From Nymphaea colorata (taxonomy: Eukaryota > Streptophyta > Magnoliopsida > Nymphaeales > Nymphaeaceae), in NCBI RefSeq assembly GCF_008831285.2, contig NC_045148.1, positions 19,587,002 through 19,651,001 of the forward strand: DNA of 64,000 nt, read 5' to 3'. The position numbers and the translations under genes are program-made. Each line of letters starts with the position of its first letter. Position 1 is the stretch's first letter. Under the pieces are notes generated by a model. That model did not search any database and was not told where the DNA came from. It saw only the letters and a list, made by a program, of their open reading frames with translations. Shown piece by piece: positions 10,228 through 20,932 of this stretch.

Positions 10228-13200
10228 ATGGTGGATAACAAAATTGATTTTGGTACTAGCCGTATGATTAGTCTAAATGGGACTAATTATAGTCTATAGA
10301 AAAATAAGATGAAAGATCTCTTATATGTGAAGGCTATGCACCTCCCAGTTTTTGCCAAAGAAAAGCTCGATTCTAAGTCTGACGAAGAATGAGAATTTGA
10401 ACATGAACAAGTTTGTGGTTTCGTTCGACAATTTGTGGATGAAAATGTTTATAACCCTATTCAAGATGAAAATCATGCATGTAGTTTGTGGGCAAAATTA
10501 GAAAATCTTTATGCCTCCAAGACAGGAAGTAGTAAATTATTTCTTCTGAAAAGATTGATGAATTTGAGATTCAGGGAGGGCAGTTCAGTGTCAGATTTTC
10601 TAAATGATTTTCAGGGGGTCATTAGTCAGTTATCCAGTATGGGCGTTAAATTTGAAGATGAGATTTTGGGATTATTATTGCTTGCTACTTTGCCTGATTC
10701 GTGGGAGACATTTAGAGTCTCGCTTACTAACTCTGCACCTAATGGGGTTGTTTCTTTAGAGACTGTTAAGTCAGGTATTCTCAATGAGGAGATGAGAAGA
10801 AAATCTCAGGCTTGCTCTTCTCAGACAGAGGTTCTTTTCACAGAGAACAGGGGGAGGAGTAAATTCAAGAGTGACCGGGGCAGAGATAAAAGCAGAAGCA
10901 AGTCCAAATCGAGATATAAGAATTTGGAATGCCATCATTGTGGAAAGAAAGGACACATAAAGAAGTACTGCTTTCAGCTGAAAAAGGAGAACAAAATTGG
11001 GGAAAAACAGGAGAAGAAAAATGACCGAGATGACAATGTCGCAGCTGCTGCACAACATGAAATGTTTGTTGTTTATGATACTAACATGGTCAATGTTGCC
11101 AGTGATGATACTTGTTGGCTTGTTGATAGTGGTTCAGCTCTTCATGTTACTTCCCATAAGGATTTTTTCTCTTCATATATTTCTGGTGATTTTGGTACTT
11201 TAAGAATGGGTAATGGTTCTTTGTCTCACGTTGTAGGCAAAGGCGACGTCATTTTAAAGAATGCGAATGGAGCTCTATTGAAGCTGACAGATGTGAGACA
11301 TGCACCTGACATGCATCTGAACCTTATCTCTGCAGGAAGGCTCGATGAAGAAGGGTATCACAACACTTTTGGTGATGGCCAGTGGAAGCTTACTAGAGGT
11401 TCCTTGATTATTGCTCGAGGCAAGAGATGCAACAATAATCTTTATACCATGCAGGCATCGATTTCCAGAGACATGGTACATGTGACACAGGATGAGAAAT
11501 CTATAGAGTTGTGGCACAGGAGGCTGGGACATATGAGTGACAAGGGACTACAATTCTTGATCAAGAAGAATCTTCTACAAGATGTAAAGAAGGATAAACT
11601 TGATAAATGCAGTCATTGTTTTGCAGGGAAGCAGACGCGGGTCTCTTTCAAGAGTCATCCACCTTCCAAAAAGTCAGAAGCACTTGAGCTGGTTCATACA
11701 GATGTATGCGGTCCTATGAAAGTAAGTTCACATGGTGGTGCACTTTATTTTGTCACGTTTATTGATGATTTTTTCAGAAAAGTTTGGGTCTATTCTTTGA
11801 AGAGGAAAGACCAAGTCCTTGGTGTTTTCAAGGACTTTCATGCATTGGTTGAAAGGCAGTCTGGAAAGAAGCAGAAGTGTGTTTGCAGCGATAATGGGGG
11901 AGAGTATATTGGTCCATTTGATGAGTATTGCAGATCTCATTGCATCAGGCACCAGAAGACTCCACCTAAGACTCCTCCATTGAATGGCGTGGCAGAAAGG
12001 ATGAACAGGACACTCATGGAGAGAGTTAGATGTCTCCTATCTGAAGCTAAGTTATCTGATTCTTTTTGGTGTGAAGCTTTACATACTGCTGCTTATGTGA
12101 TTAACTTGTCTCCACATGTTCCTTTGGATGGTGATGTTCCTAACAGAGTTTGGTATGAGAAAGATGTATCCTATGAGCACTTACGTGTATTTGGATGCAG
12201 GGCATTTGTGCATATACCAAAGGATGAGAGATCGAAGTTGGAATCAAAAAGTAGGGAGTGCGTGTTTTTGGGTTATGGCCATGATGAATTTGGTTATAGA
12301 TTGTATGATCCAGTTGAAAAGAAGCTTGTCAGAAGCAGGGATGTTGTATTTGCTGAAGATCAGAATATTGAGGATATTCAGAAAGCAGTAAAGAATTCTT
12401 CTCATAGCAGCTATTTGCCAGTTGATGTGGATCCTATTCCCTTGCAGAATACTTCAAGAGCAGTGCCAGATGATGATGTTGGGCAGATACATGATAGAGA
12501 ATGACAAATAGACGTGTCATATATTCCTAATTCAGATGACGAAGGTGACGATCATAATTTGGAGGGTTCTTCCTCAGATGTAGATCGACAGCGAAGATCC
12601 ACGAGGGAGCGGCGTCCCTCAACTAGATATCCCGCACATGACTATATTTTGTTGACTGACAGTGGTGAGCCTGAATGCTATGAAGAAGCTGTGCATGATG
12701 TGCACAAGGAAAAGTGGATGGAAGCCATGAAAGATGAGATGCAGTCACTTTACGACAACCACACCTTCGAGCTTGTGGAGTTGCCCCAAGGCAAGAGGGC
12801 ATTGAGAAACAAATGGGTTTTTAGAGTGAAGCATGATGAAAACTCTTTAAACCCAAGATACAAAGCTAGGTTGGTTGTGAAGGGGTTCAATCAGAGGAAA
12901 GGAGTTGACTTCGACGAGATATTCTCACCGGTGGTCAAGATGTCATCTATCAGAGTTGTTCTTAGTTTGGCAGTCAGTCTTGATTTGGAGATCGAGCAGA
13001 TGGATGTGAAGACAGCTTTTCTTCATGGTGATCTTGATGAAGAAATTTACATGATGCAGCCAGAAGGTTTTCTTGTGAAAGGTAAAGAAAATCATGTTTG
13101 CAGATCAAAGAAAAGCTTGTATGGTCTGAAGCAGGCACCTAGGCAGTGGTACAAGAAGTTCGAGTCATTTATGGGGGAGTATGGCTACACCAAGACTACT

Positions 13201-14226
13201 TCAGATCACTGTGTCTTTGTGAAGAAATTCTCAGGTAATGATTTTGTCATTTTGTTTATTTATGTTGATGACATGCTTATTGTTGGCAATAATATCTCGA
13301 GAATTTCAAGCTTGAAAAAGGAGTTGAGCAAGTCTTTTGCTATGAAAGACTTGGGACCTGCTAGTCAGATTTTAGGTATGAAGATCACACGAGATAGGAA
13401 GTCGAAGAAGCTATGGCTATCTCAAGAGAAGTACATTGAGAAGGTACTTCAAAGATTTCACATGGACAAGGCAAAGCCTGTTAGCACCCCTCTTGCAGCG
13501 CATTTCAAGTTGAGCACCAAGTAGAGTCCAAGGACAGATTCAGAAAAGGAAGATATGGAGAAGATTCCCTATGCCTCAGTCACAGGTAGTATGATGTATG
13601 CTATGGTTTGTACTAGACCTGATATTGCTCATTCAGTTGGAGTTGTTAGTCGGTTTGTCTCAAATCCAGGAAAAAAACACTGGGAAGCAGTTAAATAGAT
13701 TTTGAGATACCTTCGTGGGACTAGTAGTTTTTCACTTTGTTTTGGGGCAGAAAAACCTATTCTTGTTGGCTATACAGATTCAGACATGGCAGGAGACATT
13801 GATGGGAGAAGATCTACATCTGGTTTTTTATTGACATCAGTTTCTTGGCAATCCAGACTTCAGAAATGTGTAGCATTATCTACTACTGAAGCAGAGTTTA
13901 TTGCAGCTACAGAGGCGAGCAAGGAGCTCTTATGGATGAAGAGGTTCATGCAGGAACTTCAGTTCAGTCAAGACGAGTATGTGCTTTACTGTGACAGTCA
14001 GAGTGCTATTCACCTTGGAAAGAATTCTACTTTTCATGCAAGGTCAAAGCATATAGACGTAAGGTATCATTGGATACGTGATGTTCTAGAGTCGAAGCAG
14101 CTTGTTCTTGATAAGATCCATACAAATGATAACCCTGCAGATATGATGACGAAGTCTCTATCTAAAGAGAAACATGATATGTGTAGAGACTTAGTTGGAA
14201 TGACTGCTTTTAAGGCAATATATTAA
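10228..14226 (+). pseudogene. gag-pol polyprotein of Copia element 1, five in-frame stops
   Basis: One continuous reading frame, 1,332 codons plus the final stop, with no frameshift. It is interrupted by stop codons at 10297, 10390, 12502, 13522 and 13696. Counting from codon 10435, domains in order are a gag UBN2-like region, a CCHC zinc knuckle (residues 166-179), a protease DSG motif (Asp231), a GAG-pre-integrase region (His-Arg-Arg-Leu-Gly-His), and an integrase core with Asp423, Asp486 and Glu521. After 12514 come the Copia reverse transcriptase with YVDD at residues 250-253 of that segment, then an RNase H region that continues after 13702. By family role, gag packages the RNA and pol makes and integrates cDNA. 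At the conserved positions all five stops can be explained by one transition (TGG, CAG or CGA to stop). The element could not make a full polyprotein by itself. Confidence 0.92.
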
Positions 14227-14254
14227 TTTTGTTCTTTTTGCAGGAATGTTCCTT

Positions 14255-14303
14255 CACTTGAGGCTGGAGGGGGAGCTTGTTGGGTCGGGTCCAGCCTCAA
14301 GTG
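14255..14303 (+). other. Polypurine tract inside a 14-bp inverted repeat at the 3' LTR junction
   Basis: CACTTGAGGCTGGA at 14255-14268 is exactly complementary to TCCAGCCTCAAGTG at 14290-14303. The loop holds the end of the polypurine tract (GGAGGGGGAG), a few bases and the first 12 bases of the LTR. In the genomic RNA this would fold into a stem-loop presenting the plus-strand priming site. Confidence 0.8.
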
Positions 14304-14927
14304 GACCCGATCCAGCCCGTCACTTAAGTGACGGGCGGAAGAAAAGGAGGGCACGCGATGTGCCCCCTCTCTCTCTCAATCCCTCTTACGTCTTTCTCTA
14401 GGGTTCCGTTTTTGAGAAAAAGAGGGTTCCGTTTTTTGGGATAAGAGAGGTGTGCTCTCTTTTGTGTTCTCTCTTGGTGGCTGCACAACAAGAGGAGAGA
14501 AGGAGAAGAAGAGAGGAGAGAAGGAGAAGAGGAAGAGAAGGTTGCGAGCTTGGCTTGAGCAAGATTCAATTCCAACGAGGAGGCGAAACGCATCTCCTCC
14601 CAATCTACGTTTTGGGCATTCAATCGGTGATATTTTTCCCTTGTTTTCTCATATAGCTTTGGTGAGATATTATTGTTGGAGGGTTGGCTTTGTGTAGCCC
14701 CTCGTGGGACAACTTATATCATTGATTATAGTGGATTGAGTTTTGGGTCGTAGTACCCGGTGGTTTTTACCCTCATTATTTAGAGGGGTTTTCCACGTAA
14801 AAATCTTCTCGTGCATTTGTGATTGTTTGGTCGTTGGTTTGTTGCTTCTTGCATGATCGGTTTGGGCTATACTTCGTTGTTGAATCTTTTTTAGTAGATT
14901 CGTGTTTATCCGCATTTTATCCCAACA
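14278..14927 (+). repeat. 3' LTR of Copia element 1
   Basis: Matches the 5' LTR except for five substitutions and a 2-bp insertion (GAGATATTATTG against GAGATTATTG). The 22-bp palindrome is at 14315-14336. The LTR ends CCCAACA and is followed directly by the right copy of the 18-bp flanking repeat. Confidence 0.95.
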
Positions 14928-14945
14928 CATCCTCTACCATAGAAC

Positions 14946-16556
14946 GTCCAAACCTCGAATTTAAAACACGGATAGCTTTTTTTTTTCTTTTCAATGAATT
15001 TTGCATTCCATGTTTGCATCTATTTTTGATGAAATGGGACTACAGTGCTCTGTTTGAGCACCAGAACGATGATAAAGAACGTACTCTATAACAATCTGTT
15101 TGAGTTAATTTTGGCAGCTTCTTCCCCTACCAATACATCAACCGAGGCCACTTATTACCGTTTAATAAAAATTTTAGACTTGTTATAAGCAGACCACAGA
15201 TTAAAAGGGAAAGCCAAAGTACTCGTCAGTCGCACACCCACAATGCACTAAACCTTGGTGAGGAAGGGTGGGGACCCTCATGATAAAGGCTTTAGCAATT
15301 GGAGGTTATGGAATAAGTTCCATTAAAACATCGGCTGGAGACATTAATGCGATAGGATGAAAACGCAGACGCTTTTGTGGTCAGAAGCGCACGAAAACTT
15401 TTATAAACTTATCGTATCCAACTGTGATCACCAAACAGTAAAGAATAGACGAATGACATAGGAAATGGTAGACTATTTGGAGTAAAGGGATGTACCATTC
15501 AGAAAAAATCATGTACATTGGAACTTTTAAATATTTAGATGCATGCACAGAGACTAGCTATAGGATTTCGATGATGCTCAGATGCGATTTTTCATTTTTT
15601 TCCTTTTCTTTTTAAATTCCTTTTTTAGCTTCGGGGCTATCTTGTTTCAAATTTCAGTTGTTGGAATTTTATGGTTATTGAGGTTTCTGAAGTATCCTAA
15701 AATTAAAAAAAAGCTGAAAATGGCGACGACATTGGTTAGACAAAGGAAATGTCTGTCTGCAAATAAGGTGGACAACTTCATCTTCTGTCGTAACAATCAA
15801 TTTAGTTTGATTCATCAGTTGACATTTCTGTTAAATCAACCACCATTTATTGCCATTTTGTTAGCGCCTTCCAAACTTGTTTAGGATGCAGAGTGATGCT
15901 AGAATAGTTTATGCTTCTAAATATTCTTGTCTTGTATGTTATTGCCTTAGGTTGTTCGATTTCTAATTTAATTATTTGCGCTATTTGCCATGATAAACTT
16001 TCTGCGACCTGTTGTTGACATATCGACTCACTTCAGCAAGTAATAAGTTTACCTTGTGAGACTGTCAATTTGAGATGACATTAATGTCTACGTCTCGTTC
16101 ATAATTAATAGGACGAAAGAAGATCATGGACGGTCGAGTGGCATCTAGAAGCTTTTATGCAAACAATTTTCAACTAATATGACTTCTGGAATTGCCACTC
16201 TGACAGCGTAAACCTTCGAAGGAGAAAAGCCCTTTATCACTTGTGCTAACTAAGCAATTCTTTGCGATTGAAGGGGTTGGCGTTTGACCTTAAATTTCGA
16301 CTGCAGTATCAGGCAGCCTGAAAATGTGGTTAAAAAAATTGGGAAAGGGAATAATAACATGTGGACATTTTCGGATTCGATTTGCTTACAGCTTCACCTT
16401 TTTTGATGCAAGTTGCATAATGAATTCCCTTTAATGGTCAAGGGTTCAGAATACATGCCAACGGAAATGAAACTATATCTCCTTACACATTTATCTCTGC
16501 GTATCCTACACATCACCAATCATGTTTATAAGGCTCCCTAGCTAGGAGAACTAGAG
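14946..16556. repeat. Segmental block X1, right part, with DUF26-1 promoter-proximal region
   Basis: Continuation of X1 after the Copia insertion, homologous to 50277-51966 and, for its right end, to 38126-39057. The last 120 bases before the DUF26 start codon are well conserved in all three units: a CCAATCATG word and a TTATAAGG word (TTATGAGG in unit 3) just upstream of a CTCCCTAG(C/G)TAGGAGAA stretch. These may be core promoter elements or leader sequence. A 100-codon frame at 15582-15884 is paralleled at 51018-51224, but most differences are amino-acid changing, so I do not call it a gene. Confidence 0.75.
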
Positions 16557-17609
16557 ATGGGTTACTCTGTAATGGTGCTAAGGATGAAGATCGGATTCCC
16601 CCTCCTCCTCCTTTTCCTCCTCCTTTCCTTCTGGGTCGACCATGCAATGAGCACTAATGACTATGTTGATAACAACTGCAACGCAGATATCAGTTACGAT
16701 GACGGAAGCGAGTTCCAAACGAACATGCAGCACGCCTTTGCCGCCTTGATTGCGGATGTCAATTCCCTTGGTTTCTCCAACGCCACACAGGGCGAAGGAC
16801 CGGATACAGTGTATGCCATGGCGCAGTGCAGGGGCGACGTTGATCAGCAAACCTGCAAGGATTGCATCGATACTTCAACCCAAGAAGTCGTCAACACATA
16901 CTGCCCCAACAAAACGGATGCCATCATATGGTATGAAAACTGCAGGTCCGCTACTCCAACACAGACTTCTTTGGTCTCCTGGATGTCTGGTCTCCTCGAC
17001 GTCAAATATAATGGGTATAATAATTATAAAATGATCACGCTAGCGAGTCCTTCAACGAGACGTTGGGTAGTCTGCTTCAAGATCTGAGTTCCCGGGCGGC
17101 AACAGGGCATTCAACGTTCATGTTTGCTAAGGGATCCATCCCGCACGACGGCCTACAAACGATATACGGGCTGGTGCAGTGCACCGGGGATATCAGCCCT
17201 GCTGATTGCAAAACGTGTTTGGAAACCACCAGGTCCCATATTCCATCGTCGGATTGCTCTAATTACATCAGCTGTGAATTGGTCACACAACTTCAACCCC
17301 ATCTCCTCCTCCGCCTCCACCAAATTCAAGCTTAAGCCCACCTCTATCAAGTATCCGACCGCCAAGAGTATTAACTCCTCCGCCCAATTCAGCACCTCTA
17401 ACATCCAACACTACTACATCAGGCTAGTTTTCTCTCTCTCTCTCTATTCTTTTCAGCGATCTCTCTCTCTCTCGCTCTCTGTCACTGCTGGTATTTCTCC
17501 TTGCAGACGAGCGGAACCACTCACGCAACACATCTGTGGCTATAATCACCGTCATCACTTTTGCCTTGACGACTACATATCTACTCGCGATGCCGTCGGG
17601 TTATAATCT
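16557..17609 (+). pseudogene. DUF26 (Gnk2) secreted protein, copy 1, broken
   Basis: Paralog of the intact gene at 51967. The first frame gives the signal peptide and the first Gnk2 domain with the CX8CX2C motif intact. At about 16945 the text corresponding to AACTGCCAGCTCCG is one base shorter (AACTGCAGGTCCG), shifting the frame and truncating the product at 17087 after 176 residues. The second Gnk2 domain survives in another frame (17063-17335) with its own CX8CX2C. About 50 bases coding for its third conserved-cysteine region are deleted near 17285. The C-terminal intron resembles that of the other copies (AG|GCTAGT at 17421, acceptor AG at 17506), and the last exon has a 2-bp deletion before the expected stop. 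By family role, Gnk2-domain proteins are apoplastic, and some bind sugars or act against fungi. This copy cannot make the full protein. Confidence 0.85.
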
Positions 17610-18649
17610 GTTTGTTTGATCGTATTACAAGTGTATGTCGTGTGATTTTTTCATGTGTGATCTGTCAGTGTATTTCTTTGTTCTTTTTTGTTGTTGCCAA
17701 CAGCACTTCGGCGGACTCCGGTTGTTAATGGTTGCTTCTCACCGGAACCGCCTCGTCGTCCAACGTCATTAGTCCACTCAACTTTCAGTTCCTAAATGTC
17801 CAAGCATCATTTGCGTCGTCATCATTTCGGAGATTGTAGTTATCGTCTTTTAATACGAATTTGAAGGAAACCTATGGAGTTATAATGCTGGGAGATGTTG
17901 TTAACTTCTTTGGTCTGACTATAAAGATCGACTTGCATGGGCATTAATCGAATTATGACGACCATGATGAGATGACACCCAAGATCGTCCTAATTATGCA
18001 AACACTTTGTTTGTGGCCATTTAGAGCAACAAATTGTTACGGTTTCATAAATTTGTATGTGGCCATTTAGAGCAACAACTTGTTACCGTTTCATAAATTT
18101 GTATTTGGTTAATCCCTACTGTTACAGATGTCATAGACTTTCGATCTCATAATGTGTGTGGACATGGGGTGAATCCAATTACAAACGGGTTCAATTGGAT
18201 TTTGCAGCCTTCATATAATGTCGCTGGATTCAAATTAATTTCGTGACTTGCATAGATCAAACTTTTCCCACTTCTGTTGTGATATGAGCTTGGATGTAGA
18301 ATGCGCAATTACTATATATTCGAAAGAGACGTGAAGGATCCCATTATTACCATGGTGATCACGACATTTTCAATTTAGTATTTCCTTTGACTTTTTTATA
18401 TTTTCATTTTTTTCCCTTTTTCTACTTTTCCTGCTCTTTGATTTTTAAAAATATAAACAACCAATTTTAACATTGATCTGATTCATGAACAGGCCTCATT
18501 CGATTAAATCAATTAGTCAATTTTTGTTTTTTTGTTGACCGATTCAATTTAAGTATATTAACAGCATTAATGACATGCAAAAAATACTAAATACGTCCTT
18601 CATACTTTTTCCTCAGGCAAGGTGAATCCCCCTTTATTTCTTGACTTTT
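17610..18649. other. Tail of DUF26 unit 1
   Basis: Non-coding. It is shared with the tails of units 2 (46700-47760) and 3 (53073-53720, interrupted by a solo LTR). Landmarks are GCCAACAGCACTTCGGCGGA and TTTGTATTTGGTTAATCC. No gene is seen after about 18350. Confidence 0.6.
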
Positions 18650-18654
18650 CCTCT

Positions 18655-18865
18655 TTTATTTATCATTGCCTTGCCAATGTCAGCCTAGCTAGCACGCCGT
18701 CCCAGTTCATCCTGATCCAGAGGGAACGCAGCGTTCAGAAAATTGCAGGTCATTAGGTGCGGGGGCTATGCCAAGAAGGAGGACAAAAATTCCCTTTTTG
18801 AAATGAACATATAGGTTGCATTTGATTGCTCCTCATCTCAGTTCCAGAGAGTTGCACTTCATTGC
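18655..18865. repeat. Local direct repeat, copy 1
   Basis: About 200 bp repeated at 20145-20350. Both contain TCCTGATC(C/T)AGAGGGAACGC, GTTCAGAAAATTGCAG and GGAGGACAAAAATTCCCTTT. The two copies lie about 1.5 kb apart in direct orientation. No coding content is recognised. Confidence 0.8.
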
Positions 18866-20144
18866 ATGGTAGAATTAGATAACATCGGCGAATGTTGAAT
18901 TTATTAAAGGTTGTATGTTGAATGAAATGGTGTAAGTAAAGGTTGGATAGAAATCATAGAGTTTAATAAATTTATCGAACTTGGAACCATTGCATGAAAT
19001 AGGTATTCATCTTCTTCATCTGTAATATCTATAAGGTGTTAAATATTTCACAAACTTTGATGTATAATTGTTGAGAACAGCTAATTAAATTTTCTAGCAA
19101 ATAGTAAAACAGTGTAATCCTTTTGGCGTGAGAAAAAAATGTACTTAGATTTCCTTTTTATTTTTTACATGATTTTTTTTTTGTTATTATATATTATATT
19201 ATTTTCGCCATCATTCCGTACACATCGGGTAGCGGGTTGCTACGCCTTTGCTTGACTGGCTTAGCGTCGTTTGGGTTTGTTGTGCTTTGAGAGGAAGAGC
19301 ACGCCTCGTACTGCTCAATTCAATGATTTGTCTACCAATCATTTGTCCAAAACAGTGCACCATATATAAGAACTAGTGGGCACCGGGCCGGGCCTCACTG
19401 GTATCCAATATCCGACCCAGACGGGCTTGGGTCTGGGCAAAAAAAAAACCTGGTCTGGGTTCTCCACCCCGGCCCAGCAGATCCAGCCCAGTAATATTTT
19501 AAAAAAATATATTTTATTACTTTTTAATTTAATAATATATATTTTATAATTAAAAAATTATTTTATAATTAAAAATATTTTTTATTATCAAACCGGCCCG
19601 GTTGGGTCTAGCCAGCCCAATGCTTAGAACACTTCATGAATGTCAGCCCAGCCTACAGCCTGACTGACTTGTATATATTACATTCAACATCTTGCATACC
19701 CAAAATATGTTCAAAATATTTCCTAGGTAGTGATGTTATTAGGCCGCCATTTGTGATGATCATTCTTTCGCTAGACGAACTTCACAAGTTAAATTATGCC
19801 AACGAACGCACAATATTTAAATCACATGTTTAAAATGGTTCTCATGCATAAAGATTTCAAGGATTATTTCTTTTAGCATTCTTTGCTGATAAAATTTTAT
19901 TGTCATCAAATTTCTACATTTTTTTTCCTTTATTTTGGCAGGTATTACATTTATGTACGTACGTACATTTATTTTTAATGACTAAAGCACTTAATGGCCT
20001 TGATTATTTTGATTGTCCCGATAGTAGGTTGTCGTGCACTTTAACGTAACAGTATATCAAAAAGTTACAATAACACCAATTTTTTAGCAGAATAGAAAAA
20101 TGGCTCAACATTTGAAACTTAACAAATAGGCAATATTCATCTTT
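18866..20144. other. AT-rich stretch with a degenerate GGCCC element
   Basis: No gene. Positions 19378-19630 resemble a decayed GGCCC-armed element like the one at 3851: the left side has GGGCACCGGGCCGGGCC, an AT-rich centre follows, and the right side has CCGGCCCGG and CAGCCCAATGCTTAG. A clean target duplication was not found there. Confidence 0.45.
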
Positions 20145-20350
20145 TATGATTGCCTTGCCAATGTCATCCTAGCTAGCACTTCGTCCCTGTTCATCCTGAT
20201 CTAGAGGGAACGCTGTGTTCAGAAAATTGCAGCGTCATTAGGTGCGTCGCCATACCAAGGAGGACAAAAATTCCCTTTTCGATTATCAAAGGTTTGAAAT
20301 GAAGATATAGGTTGCATTTCATTGCTCCTAATCCCACTTACCAGAGAGTT
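20145..20350. repeat. Local direct repeat, copy 2
   Basis: Second copy of the block at 18655-18865. It ends near ACCAGAGAGTT in both copies. Confidence 0.8.
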
Positions 20351-20932
20351 AATTTAAGATCCTCGGCTCTTCAGAACCGAGCTTTTAGAAAATCTCATTT
20401 GATACCTTTTCTCTTCTCCCTCTCCTTATCTCCACTCCACAGCCCTAAGTGAGTCTCTCTCTCTCTCTTGGTTTCCATTAGGTCGATGGTTATGTCTGGA
20501 ATCTACGACGGCGTAAAACCCTCAATAGCCCACCGGGTGGAAGGTTTTTAGGTTTGAAACCCTCGATGGCCGTCCAGGGCTACAAGAAGATGCTAGTAAG
20601 GGTGGGCATCGGGACGGGCCGAGCCGGCCCGGCCTGCTAAAACACGGCCCGGATCGGCCCGTCAGGCCTAAGCCCGGGCCCAGGCCCGGCCCAATAATAT
20701 TGCCGGGCCAGGCCGGGTACCGGGCCTGACCCTCAAAAGTCAGGTCCAACCCGGCCCGTTTGGCGGGCCGGGCTGGCTTGCGAGAAGGGGGAGAGAGACG
20801 GGAAGAGGGGAGAGGGGGAGCGGAGAAGAGGGGGACGGGAGACGGGGAGACGGAGCCAGAGGGGAGCGGGAGAGGGAACCAGAGGGGGAGACAGAGAGGC
20901 AGAAAGGAAGGGGGAGGGAGCGGGTGAGGGGG

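Larger units (their letters stand above)
9561..14927 (+). mobile_element. Copia LTR retrotransposon 1 (Tnt1-type), near-complete, with in-frame stops
   Basis: A 5,367-bp element with LTRs of 648 and 650 bp, TG...CA ends, a primer binding site for initiator-Met tRNA, one gag-pol frame in Copia order (integrase before reverse transcriptase) and a polypurine tract. The flanks carry an 18-bp direct repeat, CATCCTCTACCATAGAAC, at 9543-9560 and 14928-14945. The usual Copia duplication is 5 bp. The paralogous empty site at 50259-50276 has this word once with two changes. The LTRs differ by five substitutions and one 2-bp indel, so the insertion is fairly young. Confidence 0.95.

Noticed and set aside
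15582-15884. A 100-codon frame matched by 51018-51224 in unit 3
   Set aside because: By eye most differences between the two copies change the amino acid, unit 2 lacks the region, and the N-terminal part is a poly-T artefact. No sign of selection on a protein.
19378-19630. A second complete GGCCC-armed MITE
   Set aside because: The arms are recognisable, but no matching 8-bp flanks were found, so it is only noted as a degenerate relic.
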